From: Anaspis maculata
Lineage: Eukaryota > Arthropoda > Insecta > Coleoptera > Scraptiidae
Reading direction: 5' to 3'
NCBI GenBank assembly: GCA_949128115.1
Contig: OX421965.1
Span: 36,017,681-36,081,680, forward strand
DNA: 64,000 nucleotides
The stretch's first letter is position 1, and each line of letters begins with the position of its first letter. A model generated the notes under the pieces. The model saw only the letters and a program-made list of their open reading frames with translations, was not told the origin of the DNA and ran no database searches. Both the position numbers and the translations under genes were made by a program. Shown here piece after piece: positions 44,400-57,250 of this stretch.

Positions 44400-45330
44400 A
44401 TATGGGTGTTATATTTGAAAACAAGTAGATATTTTCATTGAGTATTTCGATTGTTTATGATCCAATCAAGCCTCATGTAACAGGCACATTAATCTCGCCT
44501 TCAATTTTCTATTTAGAAAAAAAAAATGTTTCTTATTAATCCATGATGTCACTCGGTCAACCTCGCGCGCAAACCAAACCTGACCTACTTTACCGACATT
44601 TAGCATCTTCAAGTTTTAGTCACGTTTTGGCACTTTTGACGTGTAACGTGTAATTCAAAACATCAAATCACATGACATTTGTTTGATTTTAAAATTACTG
44701 CACCAACACGGAAAACTACTGGCCACTCCATTCGAACTAAGCAGCAGACCAGCAGGCTTTCAGGCTACTCAAAACTTGACCCAGGCTGCAGACCAATGCG
44801 ACCTCTTGGTGCCAAACATTTATGATGGAGTTTGTTGTCGTCTGTGAGTGGCGTCTTACTTTGTTTTTCTGGATAAATAACAACTACAATAGGTGCTTTC
44901 CCTTCACCACAAAACTCACTGATCTGATCTAAGTTAGAGAGAGAAGGAGCCAAAAATCACATGCGCTGAAGTGAGATACCACTAACAACTTAGGTCAGAA
45001 TACTTAGTTTAGATTGTAAAAGGAAAGCACCTATTACTACCTATCTCAATCGATAGGCGAAAATAAGAAATATGTACCTTAAACCTTCCACGCCACGCCA
45101 CGTCGGGCACATGCAAAATTTAGGATTGGCAACAAGCAACTGAAGCACTCCGCCATGAAAAACTTCAGCGGGACTAGGCAGCAGACTGCTTGTTTATGAC
45201 TTGTTCTTGTTTATGCAGGAAAGGCGACCATAACCTTAGACAGACAACCCAGTCTAGGGCTGCAGACCAAATGAGAACTTCTGGCGGCAGTCTTGAATTT
45301 TTCTGTGGGCATCCCAAGGTTCGAGTTTGG
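44400..45330 (+). repeat. Dispersed repeat, second copy at 61975
   Basis: The segment 44400-44700 matches 61975-62260 in order: GTTATATT, TTTTCATTGAGTATT(T/C)CGATTGTTT, CATGA(T/C)GTCACTCGGT, CCTCGCGCGCAAACC, GACATTT..AGC, TCAAATCACATGACATTTG. Then 45200-45320 matches 62290-62400, ending with TGAATTTTTCTGTGGGCATC. About 500 bases in between are unique to this copy. Family unknown; no ORF. Confidence 0.65.
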
Positions 45331-45675
45331 CCAAGTCAGTTTTCTTTCTTTCCTCAATACCAGGGAGGTATTGGAAATATTCGAGTACTTTTCAAGCACA
45401 CAGCAAATTATTGCACGCATATTGTTGATCTCTGCCCACATTTCAACACAAAACAGTCAAAACACGTCAAAATTGAGGCACAGTTTTCTTGTCGGATCAG
45501 CTGTTCGTCGCTCGGCAAAGTTCAATGCGTTCAAAAATGTTGTTCTGTCGATTTTTGTAGATATTATTCTCGTCCATAAATGAAAAATTCTGTTGGCAAT
45601 GTAATACGTTTCTCACCTCGAAAAATGCCGTCGAGGTTACCGCAAATTTATTTGGCTCCGAAAAACTTATTGTAA

Positions 45676-45790
45676 GTAGGTATAAGCAGTGTAAAAGGTT
45701 TGAGAGCCACTGTTTGCCAATTCAGCTTCGGTAAGATGGCTACTCTGGTTCACAGCTGTCACGAGTGCGCAGTTTGTCGAATTTCTAACC
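45676..45790 (+). repeat. Short repeat shared with 36265-36375
   Basis: Both contain AGTGTA(A/G)AAGGTTTGAGA(A/G)CCACTG followed by TGCCAATT and, further on, GTTTG and ATTTCTAACCAG/GATTTATAACCAG. It abuts the left end of foldback P2. Confidence 0.55.
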
Positions 45791-45792
45791 AG

Positions 45793-48700
45793 ATCTTGAT
45801 TCGAGAAAAACATTCCCGAAAAATTGGACCTCTCCTATGACCAGTTTTTCCTCCTAATAAGGTCCAAATTAGGATTCGTCTCGAAACTTTTGAAATTCAT
45901 GAAACGGGCTCCTATCGTACTGTGATTATGAGAAAAATCACTTGAAAAATCTAACTTATAAATTGAGGTAGTTACCGAGGGGATGGGGGTCAAAATCGAG
46001 AAAACAAAATCAAATTCCGGAACTTTTCATCCTCATGAAAGCTGAGCAGAAGAATAATGGAGAAATAATTTCAAAATACCTCATGAATTGACTGGGGGTG
46101 GTTTTCAAGGGGGTTGGGGGGTCTTAATCAAGGAAATAGAGTAAAATTCCGAAACCTCTGTTTCCCACAATTTTTGATCTTACGAGCAATGGGGAAATGA
46201 TTAGACAAAATCTAAACGGTCTAAACCAATGACTTTGGGCGTTATTAAGGGTGTGAAGGGTCGAAATAGAGAAAACAGTGAAATTCGGGACCTTCCAGTT
46301 CATCTAGAAATTGATCCGGTCGAATGACGAAATGATAATGAAACCAATCTGGATAAGGATCGAGTCCTTCATTTCTCGATCATCCCTACCCCTTACCCAC
46401 CCACCATGATACCTATACCTACAACCATAATGGGAGGCTCGGGGGTTGCAATCGAGATTCTGAGAACTCACGGATATGATTTATATTGCAGATTCTCGAG
46501 AAACTCTCCATAGTTCTGTCTCTGTGTGCGTTCATCATATAGCTAAAAAAAAAAATAGACCAGATTCATACTTTTTTTTTAATGAATATGAACCCTCTGC
46601 TTTTAATCATTCGTTGATTTGATGAGATTCCATAGATCGATCGATATTGGGAGTCAAACTCAATTTTTTCAAATCTGAATTTTTAGTTCTGTTCTATGAA
46701 TTCAAAGTTTCGGAACTTTCTTCCGTTTTCTAGATTGGAACCCCCGTCCTCTCAGTAACCACCCCAGTTTATCGATTCAGGGTTTTTCAAATTATTTCTT
46801 TATTATTCTTTTAATCGAAAGCCCTGGAATGTTACTTCTTCTACTCGATTTCAACCCTCCACCTCCAATAACTAGGCAACTACTTCAATTCACAACTTAG
46901 ATGTTTTAATTTTTTTGAAGTGTAACTTCTATTCTCGCGCCTAGGTCACAACACACAACTAACGCAGAACCACACATGGGAGTGAAATTGGTTCATAGCA
47001 TCAGTGGTTGTAACGAACGCCCGAACCGTTGTCTTGTCTGACCTTGGGGCGACCAGCGTCGTCCCAGGAAATGGAAGAATAAGCTGTTGCGGCGTTCGCC
47101 GCGTCGGTTCTATTTTTCACTAATCGCCGACATTGGACTGCTCTTCGTGTGGTCGTACTGTTGGCCTGACAGTAATGGTTCTCGACTTGGCTTGAATAGA
47201 TTCGAGCGAATGTATTTTATTACAGGGATGGGGAGGTATATTCACGGCCGGGCCTAGCAGGCGTGCGGTGCGTTCCCGCGCAGGCGGGTATGGCAGGCGG
47301 CAAGTCATAACAATATAACAGGTATATAATATAATATAATTATAATATAATTATAACAGGTAATATAACAATAAAGTTGAATTTCGAAGGATTCTTTTTA
47401 TTCCCGCATTTGATGGGGCTCTCCACTGCCGGTGAGGGGGGCGGCAATGTTTCGGTGGCACGCAGGCAAATAGGCCGGGCCTGGCCCTGGGTATATTCTT
47501 CAACGGACGTTTACAATTCAAAAATAAAATCGAATGCCGCACACCCAAATGTAGACACAACATTCAGGTACCTATGTACCTATTGAGCAGGAAAGCAGGG
47601 GTGGATGATCAAAGCCCAGAGGGGAAAAAGAATTTTCGACAATTGAGGCTAAAACAGTTGCTTAATGTTCTAGATGTCAGCTGATTGTATAGCGATGATA
47701 TTATACTGGTTTAATAATCAAATTTTTATGTTTGGAAATTCATTTTTGACATTATTCTCCGTTAATTTTTTGAATGGTTTGATTTCAGCTCAATTAAATG
47801 TGACATTCCAAATATAAGTACGGTGGCGAGCACATAACTGAAAATACTCATATCAATTCTGTCAATATTTCAATTTAACCTACGGCCTTATTTTGATTGA
47901 AGAAGATAATATCGTAGGAACTCTAGAACCACGTAGTTATCTCAAATCACATTCACGAGGTACCTACCTACATACCTATGTAAATACATATGTATATTAT
48001 ATTTTTTCAATTAAAATTATACCGGATCGAGTTTTCCAAACGACATTCTTATACTTTGTGGAGATTATTAGATTGCCATGCTGTGCCTGCCAGAACACTG
48101 TTTCCACCGTGCTGTAATATAACGGGGAAAATCGTACAGTAAGAAAATCCGTCACGATGTCACATTCGCATAATTATTTGTGGAGAATATTATTGATGAA
48201 AATAGATATTTATTGTATTAGGGGTATGAATGAGACTTCATGTGACGGAGAATGAGAGTTTAAGCGCCGAGCGCAGCGAGAAAAGAAATAAAAAAAGTCT
48301 AATCGTGGAAAAAACATGTCGAAAGTATTTAGCCTTTTTTTTCATGGTCACAACCTTATTTTAAGCCATTTTCATCAAATTCAAAAGTTTTGAGACAATT
48401 TCTGATTTGGACTAGGACATGGTTATAGGCAGATATCATGATGGGTAGGTAAGAGGTAGGGGTGGTCGAGAAATGAAGAACTTAATCCTTATTCAAACTG
48501 GTTCCATCATCATTTTGTCATTCGACCATATCAATTTCTAGATCAACTGGAAATTCCCGAATTTCATTGTTTTCCCGATTTCGACCCTCCACCCGTTCCA
48601 TATAACACCCGAATTCATTGGTTTAGATTTTTTAGAATTATTTACCCATTGCTTGTCAACGCATATATCATGGGAATCAAAAGTTCCGGAATTTCACTCC

Positions 48701-49129
48701 ATTTCTTTGATTTCGACCCCCAACCCCCTTGAAAATCATCCCCAGTCAATTGATTAGGATGTTTCAAAATTAATTTGCCATTATTCTTTTGCTCAGCTTA
48801 TATGAGGATAAAATGTTCCTGAATTTTATTTTATTTTCTTGACTTTGAGCCCCATCTTCCTCGGTAACTACTCCAATCTATAAGTAAGATTTTTTCAGTG
48901 ATTTTTCTCATGATCACAGCCTCGATATGAGCCCGTTCCATGAATTTCAAATGTTTCGAAACAATTCCTAATCTGGACCTTATTAGGAGTGTAGGGGATG
49001 TACTGTTCATAGGAGGGGAGGGGTCCAATTTTTCAGGAAAATATTTCTCAAATCAAGGTCTACAACATATAGAAAATTCAGCCAAATTCACCGAAACCAC
49101 TTTTCCATGAAAAACGTGCGGGCTCCTTT
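45793..49129. mobile_element. Foldback element P2, second copy of P1
   Basis: It has the same layout as P1: inverted arms made of the GGGGGTCAAAATCGAGAAAA subrepeat. The left arm is 45793 to about 46680 and lacks the outermost ~60 bases of P1. The right arm is about 46695-46917 plus 48341-49129, ending CGTGCGGGCTCCTTTA. The axis near 46690 is intact, and P2 lacks the MITE and the mariner of P1, so it serves as the empty-site reference. A 1.4-kb insertion splits the right arm. Confidence 0.75.
46918..48340. mobile_element. 1.4-kb insertion in the right arm of P2
   Basis: Comparison with the opposite arm shows that this block does not belong to the foldback. Its left part (46921-47316) is G+C-rich, begins TGTAACTTCT and ends ATATAACA, which would fit a solo LTR, but I cannot confirm a duplication. 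It is followed by an AT-rich (TATAATA)n stretch at 47320-47360 and noncoding sequence. No ORF with a motif is present. Confidence 0.45.
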
Positions 49130-52100
49130 ATGACTGAATTCAAGAACTCATTAAACGATAACAAGCGGTGGGTACAGGCTACTGGGACTCTGAGCAAGAA
49201 GCCAACAGCAATAAAAGAGAAGTATTCGTGTGGTCTTTAACTACATCGTAGGTATTTGTGTCATTCTGATAGTTACACAAGCCGGCAATAAGACAACAAA
49301 GAATGGCGACATCAGCAGGACGACCAATATCAATTGTAGAAAATGGAAGTCTCTAGCTACTTACGATTTCCGCATTCTATAGGTATATGGCAATGTGCGG
49401 TATTATTCAGCCCAGTTAAGCTACAGGTCTATATTGCTATTGAATCGAGTAAGTATTGGCAAAAAATTAAAAACCTAAATTGTATTCAATATTCTTCTGC
49501 TACTGTCGAAGCATTTCTGTCGAGATTTCTGAAAACTGCCCTGGACTTTTTCAACAGTCGATTTGGAACACCTGTATAGGTACATAATAGGGAATGGAGT
49601 CAGCAAACTTGTGTGCTGGAAAAAAATGTATTACGTTTGCGAGCCCATGCATTAAATGTCTCTCAGTGTAGGTAGTTACTTGTGTGCATACAAAAAAAAT
49701 GTATGAAGGATTGAAAAATTTACAATAATTTCACGAATTTGCGTTGCATAGTTTTATTGAGAGACGAATGTTCAAAAACACATTCTTTATTACTGGGTAC
49801 TGCTAGATGCACGTCAATTTAACACCGCACTTGAATTACGCTTTGTTCAACTTCGCCAATGTACTCGCTCATTGTCGCTGTGGATTCAAATCTTGCTTCA
49901 ATCGGCTTATTTACTGATACAAGTGTGAAAAATTTGCGCTTATATATTCGAGTGTTACCTTCGGAAACATTCCACGCGTTCTCTGGCATATTCCAGCATT
50001 AACCGCAGCCAGTAGACTCGCCGCGGCTCTAGAAACTTCCATCAGATTCGCGTATATTCAGGCAAGCTCTGGAAAGGCGCACCTCCGCCAATTGTGCAGA
50101 TGTGTCTTATTCGCGCGTCGGGATCTCCAGCTTGCTCGAACAATTCGAACCACCGCGTTTGCTCTGGAATGTAGTGGAATCGCACCATCACGTAACTCGT
50201 AAATATATGATATGTATGATGTATGTATCATGATTTCGAGTGTAGGTACTTATACATAGCAGAGGCTGATCTATCTGCATCTACTGATGCGGCAGGAAAG
50301 TGAAAGATTAAAATCAGGTATGCGGCCAAAGCACAGATCTCTCCGTTACAAGCAAATCGCTCTGTTTTTCCGAACGAGTGAACTAAAAAGGCGCTCGAGA
50401 GCGACAGATTCAATATCCTGGGTGTTTTACGACCGTGTTTTTTTTCTGCTGATGGCAATTCGCTTCCGTTTAATATTAAATCGGAATTAGCAACTAGGCG
50501 GAAATTATGCGGATCTTCTGGATTTTTAAAAAGCGTATAATTGTAACGAATCCACAGCGGCACCGTAGTAGCAGCAGCAGCAGCCACCAAGCGGGAAATG
50601 CCGGATTGATGCACCGGATATTATCGGTGGCAAGAGAGGAAAAAACCGGCACACAAGATAGATGCGCTTGGTGGTGGCGGGCGGTGGTGGCAATATGCGG
50701 GTGGGTGTCGGCTGAATGGAAAAGGTGTTGAAAGCGAGCAAATTTCCTCGTTTTTTTTTTGCAGATACAAAATTGATTGCCGCTCGTTACCAATTACACA
50801 AAAAAAACTGCAGGAAAACTGCACCAGCTTTGCCGGTAGGTTGCCCATTTGCCTCACGGATGTTTCCTAATTTACAGCGTAGGCATCTATGGAAACTGGC
50901 ATTTTTAATGATATTTCAAACACAATTGTCAATTTCCGTAGCTCACTCTAATTAGCAACGCCCTGAAACTGATTATAATTTAAGGTTACATGTGAGTTTC
51001 AGCTCAGGTTCTTTTACTGCCTTCAGTTTCGTGAATAATTGGATTAGTAGAGTACGTTCAGCGCTAGTGTGATTCGAGAGAGCTATGACTTCCGAATTTC
51101 TCCTTTCCAAAGTGCGTCGCGTGCCTAGACCCCCAGCCCACTCGCATCACGCTGGGTTGGATGTGTTGTACCTATAGTTACTGGAATAATGAGTGAACAT
51201 TTGCTAGGGTGATTTCACGTAATTGGTTTACCTGATCGCTGACAGGTAGACAATATTTCACATATTTTCACAAAAGATGCAGACTGCAGAAACAACGTGT
51301 AGGTATCCTGCATATTTGAGTTTTATCGAATGCAAAAAAAGTTTGCGGAAATATAAAGAATTATGAAATCAATGTCGTTGTGCTGCAATGAGATGAATTT
51401 CTAACTTGCTCCAGATAAAAAAGGCAATTAACTGTGAAATTGTATAACTGGTTGCCTATCCACTGGTGATATCTCTTAATGCTGGAGAGCTAGATTAGAA
51501 ATATGTGTTTTATGGAAAAATGTAATCAATTATATATAGCACATCGTCTAGTTATTCTGTCATGCATGTACCTTTCCATCATTTGAGTTTCAACCCCCAG
51601 AGCGTAAACACCATCTGGATTTGCAGGAATACACGCAGGAAATGAATATAACATCATCAAACACTCTGCTGCGTAATTCTCCGATAATTTAATTACAATG
51701 CCACCTCTGGATTCATGATGATAACATAATCGCGTCGAAACTAATTACCCAGTGGTAAGTAACGAACGCCTCTCTATAGGCATTATCAAAACAACGATAA
51801 TGTGACGTGTACTCTGTCCTGTCTGGGAGTCTGGGACCTATCACAGTGAGTTAACAATAACTCTATTTTGACGTCTTCGCGCATCATTGAGTCAATACTC
51901 GATCATTGCACGGTACTTAGGTCCTAATGCTCCGCATGGACAGATGGAGCCACGCGAAAATCTCACGTGGGTCTCTCTTTGTAACTACTTCCGCTAGTTC
52001 GAACGTTCCATAATAATATCTTGAGGACGATAACAGGTTGGTAGCCACCTAGTGGTGAACTTTGCAAGTATGCAAAGCCGTAACAGCCAGTTTGATTCGA

Positions 52101-53283
52101 CACAATTGAACGTCAAAGTTGCGAAGAATCTAGCGAAAGTTCGAAATCGTGTCTAAATGACCTATTCAAAAGGAAAAAAATACAACACGAACTCTTCCGT
52201 TATATGACAATTATTGACATTTGTTCAAACTTCAAACGGGAGTTTGACGTTTACGTCATTGCCAAATCTGATTGACGCATAAGTGGCGCCCTCCCATGGT
52301 TATTCTCGACCCCAATAGCCTGCCTAGGTCATACCTTCCGCCCGCGAAACTTGGATCGACTGTCAATACTTAGTGGATTATGTGAACGTGGAATTGCTAT
52401 AGGCGATTTACATTTAAAAAACGCCACCTGGTGTAGAGCTCGGTACTTGATCGTAGAGGACGTTTTTGAGAGGAACACATACTCTGACGTCTAGTAGCCT
52501 AGGTAAGGACTAGTGGATACCTGCGATACCCACATTATTGACATGGAAATTTGACAAGTAGAAATAGTGTGAAAAGGGGTTTGCATTTGTGTCTCTTATT
52601 TCATGTTATGGTTAGCATATTTAGCAGGCTTGTAGTAGATCTAGCCCCAGAGGTGCGCAGCTGAAAGACTACGCCCCCAGCAATGCACTAGGTACATTGC
52701 GGTAAAAAAAAGACAACGTTTACGTCCCAAACACAAAGGTAGCTAAGGCGAGCTTATTGGAATGAAAAATGCAGATCTCCAGCTGAAGTTCAAGCAGAAA
52801 ATCTTGAGAAAAAAGCGAGGAAAAAAAATAGGTGGTGGTTGACTCTGCACGGCCAGCCCGAGGTGATTTTTTCTTGACTGGTCGACGGGCTTGTGTGTTT
52901 CCCTCCGTGTGGATGTGACAGTTTGTTGCTTTTCCTTGGGCGGAAGCTATGCATTATTTAGAGAAAGGTCTGCGACGACGCTGGTCATCAACATGGGGCC
53001 CAATAAAGAGCCTGCGGGGTCCCAAGGGTTCACAGGAACAAAAATTTGCTTGTAGCGGACTGCACAAGACAGTAAAGTGACAGTTTTGACGTGCCACCAA
53101 TTGACGTAACAGCCGCCGTTGCCTGCGGCAACTTACCCCTCTTCTGACAATGAATTCCCGAAAACTTCCTCGACGAAACAGCCATTTTCCCCAATAAGGT
53201 CAATCGCCTATTGTCACGTTTCTTGGGGCTTTCTGAACGTATACCACGAAAACGACAGCTTTGTGGCTGCATGTTACTCTAAT
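49130..53283. other. No gene recognised
   Basis: Frames such as 49343-49579 and 50228-50614 carry no motif. Around 50560-50700 there is a CAG run (GCAGCAGCAGCAGCC) with GT/GGTGG-rich sequence. Other parts are AT-rich and featureless to me. This may be intergenic or intronic. Confidence 0.4.
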
Positions 53284-53508
53284 GTCCGTATTCATAGTCG
53301 TTGTCAAGTGCAACTTGTCCAAGTACCACTTTAAATCAAGCTGTAACTCAAGTCTGTTTCATAGACATAACTTCGGCTTTCCTCAAGGAATACTATTTCA
53401 CGGGAATAGCCAAAACTATGTCCATGAAACAGAAATCGTACTTGAGTTACAGCTTGATTAAAAGTGATACTTGAACAAGGTGCACTTGAAAACACTATGA
53501 ATACGGGC
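53284..53508. mobile_element. MITE, CCGTATTCATAG ends
   Basis: The left arm (GTCCGTATTCATAGTCG, TTGTCAAGTGCAACTTGTCC, AATCAAGCTGTAACTCAAGT) pairs with the complementary right arm, ending CTATGAATACGGGC, for about 85 bases. No ORF. The terminal CCGTATTCATA is shared with the element at 34495, but the interiors differ. Confidence 0.8.
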
Positions 53509-54625
53509 ATAAACCGTGAATCAAACGGGCTGTGAGTGACTGCTAGAAAAGAAAGATGGCCAAGAAGATCCTGTGACAATTCCGATTAGCTAACCTGAGC
53601 ACAACGGCGAAGACTATCAAGTTTTAACACGTTGTGCTCATATTGTTTTTAATTGCGCCGTGCAAATTCGTAAATAACTATTTGCTTGTTACCGTTTTAT
53701 AACTTCACTTCAGGCATGCATAATGCATACATCCGGATATCACAAGCTGAAAGTTCAACTCCAGTTTATAAACTTGGCATACGAAACGAGATTCCGGCGC
53801 AGAAATTAAAAATGCATTCCTTCGTTCAATTAAACGTATATTGCAACTTTTAATGAATTTCTTAATGTAGCGGAAGCACTCGGCGGTTCAGTTCCGTGCA
53901 TCAGAAGAGCATCAGTTAGTTACCTTGGAACTGATGAAATTGATTAAAACTATTTGAAGGAACTAGAGGAACTTATAATTGAATTACTAAATGTCGCTAA
54001 ACGTCGGGTCTCGGTATAGCTTCGTACAATTTCGGACGGGTTGACTTTGTTAGTACATAGTTAGCGATAAATCGTTGTATTAAGTTTGAAGAGAGTTAAT
54101 TATAAGGCGAGGAGAGAGTTAGGCCAGGGGGGTGGGTCCTCTCAAATTGGGCCAAGTTTAACCCCTGCAGGAATAAGCATCATCCTGGAATATCAAGAGT
54201 AAAAACCGATAAGTTTCAAATTATATGCCAATTACTTGTTAATTTCCAATTTGCTTGCGTCTTGCATTTGCCTTTAGGTACGTCTAGTACCTGCCTATAG
54301 GTATAAAGTCTTAGTTTGCATCATCAGCCTGTGAGAAAGAGCATTTTTCCAGGTGCTCTTCTCATCAACTTAGTGCCGCGCGATTGCAGGTAAAGTTTGA
54401 TCATTAAAATTTTAAGTTTCCTTATAGTAAAAAGACCGTATCTAATTACTCCGGCGAAGAATACCCCAGTATGAAACTTTTGGTCATAATAACCTGAGTT
54501 CTTGAAGTTTGCTGATATTTTATATTAATTACAAAAAGCCAGTGTTTTGTTTCAAGGTAAGCGCAGTTTTTATCAAGGACTATCTAGGGTGATTCTTATT
54601 GATTGTCACCTTGATATAATACATA
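53509..54625. other. No feature seen
   Basis: AT-rich sequence with no ORF or repeat that I can support. Confidence 0.4.
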
Positions 54626-55243
54626 TAGTCCGGATGCCAGTTGCATAAAATGGAATGAACCTTGCATTTTCTGATGAGAAAATGTTACTTGATGGAAGTG
54701 TTCTTTGCATCATACTCTTCCTATCCAGAAAGGTAGCCATCAGCGTCATCCATGCCGGCAGCGTTACAGGGTGAAACAGAAGAAAAAAAAATTGGAAGAC
54801 TATATTTAAATAACCAAAGCATGTGGAGACGTGTAATTTACCACATACATTAACTGTCTTATGCTCATAAAGTCACAGTAAACCGTTCTTGTTTACCTTG
54901 AACCGTCTTCAAAACGTAGGGGAAAAACAGAAAAAATAAATAAAAACACTCTTTTTTCCATAAATGAATGATTCTTAGAGATATTGACACAATACTTGAT
55001 ATTTCTACAAAAAGTTATGTTAAAAATGATATGAGCTCAGTAGCCGATTCCTAAGCCAACTATTTGCAGAAATACGATTGTCATTTTTTTTCCTCTCGAG
55101 CACTATCTTGAATCTGCCCTGTGAGGCATCGTTGAAAAAGTGATCGGTTATCATAATAATGGTAATATGTAATCATTGCATCGTAAAAACAACCTGCTCA
55201 TCATAATTGAGTGACCTCTTCGGCGGGAAAGAGATGTATGCTA

Positions 55244-55685
55244 ATGGTTAACTGAGAACTGCTCTTCAATGTGTAGTTGTCAAAATCTGCATAGTTGCGT
55301 TCAGATTCCAGAGAGAGAGCGTCAAAGAAGTTCATGCAGTGAAAAAAGACACAACTTTCAATGCAACGGAGAAATCCCGGAAATGTCCCTTTTAGATAGG
55401 CTTCCCGCAATACACAGGTTCTGTAAGAGTCTCAAGCGTGGGTGAAAGGCTTGAAACATTACTAACTTAAGGCTCTAACAGTGTACCAAATTGGACATTT
55501 ATGTCATAAAAAGCGAGGTCTCCAGACAGCTTTCAGTCTAGCTCTAGACTAGTTTTTTCTCGACTGTAATTTATGTTTTTTTTTTTACTGCATGAACTTC
55601 TTTGTCGCTCTCTGTCTGGAATTTAAACGCAACTATGCAATTTTTGACAACTAAACATTGAAGAGCATTTCCCACTGAACCATTG
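55244..55685. repeat. Inner hairpin, ~105-base arms
   Basis: GCTCTTCAATGTGTAGTTGTC..CATAGTTGCGTT..AAAGAAGTTCATGCAGT on the left pairs with ACTGCATGAACTTCTTTGTC..AACGCAACTATGCA..GACAACTAAACATTGAAGAGC on the right. Confidence 0.75.
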
Positions 55686-56556
55686 TCATAAAAAAATCGG
55701 ACACTTTCGGTTTCAGGTTATCCTCAGTGAGGGATCAAGTAAGGGTGTGTGGTATTCCCCCTTTGTTTTATTAGTACGTTGGTACCTGAAGTAGGTACTG
55801 TCGTTGACGTTCGTAGTGTTTGCCGATAAAAGAGGGGGATGGCGCTGCGCTAGGCGGAGCCGGGCGAAAGGCAGTCGCGGGCAGACGGAGAAGAGAATCA
55901 GCTGTGGTGAAGAACACGTGATTTTCAGTGCATCAAGAGTGCGTGGTTTTTACAACTCTAACGTCGGTCTTTCTTTAATTATTGTATCGTAATTTTGGCT
56001 TCCATCCACTCACCAAATCATGCATTCCGATACCTATTTTGTTCGCGAAATTATTGTAAATAACACGAAATGCTTTGTCCTCTTTGTTCTCCACGGGATT
56101 GCATAGCCCGCAGTTTTTCCCCTTCGAAATCTAGGTGCTTCGCACAGCTTTGAATTTTGTGTAATTTATCTACTCCCAAATGATCTCAATGTTGACGGCA
56201 ACAGCCGTAAATCTAGTGGGCGTGCTTTTTGCGCACTTATGACGTGACCTCAAGGCCGCGCTATCGCGCGTACTTCGAGGTTTTATTAATTGTTTCTTTC
56301 CACAAGTTACGTCACAAACAGTAAGATGACAAAAAGAAACTCTGCTACGCCCAAAGTCAGCCGCTAAGTAGAGAACAGTACTTTTTATGATTCATTTACA
56401 TTTTATTGTTCATTGTCGGGTTATACCTGAGAGTAAACGAAGGAAAGAAGGCTTGCACGCTTCTCCGTGTCCTGGAGGGGGTTCAACCTGCTCGTGAATC
56501 TGCCTTGTTGAGTCTACTAACATTTTATTATTTGGGAGGAATTATGTGAGTTTTAA

Positions 56557-57250
56557 CGTGATCCTTTGTTGTTCCTACTTATGATGCAATTCTGTAAAGG
56601 ATAGCATTCTGTAGATACTCTGTTATTTAAAAGAAATCCTGTCGGCTATTGGTTTGCCTTGTGTAACGGAGCGTTTGTGGAATGTTGTTTTTGGAGAATC
56701 GCTACATTAGTTCCCCACCCTTTCGCCGCTGCTTCAGACTTCAGGTTTGTTTCTTTTTACTGCCCTGTTTTGACGGGCATATTTATTCATAAACATATTC
56801 GGTAGTATCACGGAACTTCCCCACCAAGAATGCGTACGTTGAATGTTGGAGTTCGAATGGAGTGTGAAAGTGGTAGAGTACTAAATGATTGTTGTTGCAA
56901 TGATCGTTTCTCGATAATACCGACAATGTCCATTCACAAGCTCAACTGTAAATGTCACTTATCTTGCATTTGAACGAAAATAAGTGTTTACCTTCGGGAA
57001 CGAATGTGGACACAGTCAATTTTGCAGGAGTGTTTCCACTTCTTTGGCTTTTACCCGCTCTGATCAGTACCTTGGGCGGCCTTGTCGGCACTCTCACCGG
57101 CAAGCACCTGAGTGGGTTGATCTCACGTGGGGCCTCATCAAACATAGGCTTCTTGAGAGGCCCTTGTCCATCCCATCAGGATATCACCAAAGTACATCTG
57201 ACTCCAAATCTACCTCTTCGATTCACGTTGGGGTTTCCGTTCCAACTTAA
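56557..57250. mobile_element. Insertion within the solo LTR, with MITE relic
   Basis: The other LTR copy runs straight from ...AAATTATGTAAG into ACGAAGAAAGGGCCACAGG, whereas here about 700 bases intervene. Within them 56585-56705 is a diverged relative of the MITE at 8744 (ATTCTGTAAAGGATAGCATTC, ATCCTGTCGGC, GGAATGTTGTTTTTGGAGAA). The remainder is unassigned. Confidence 0.55.
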
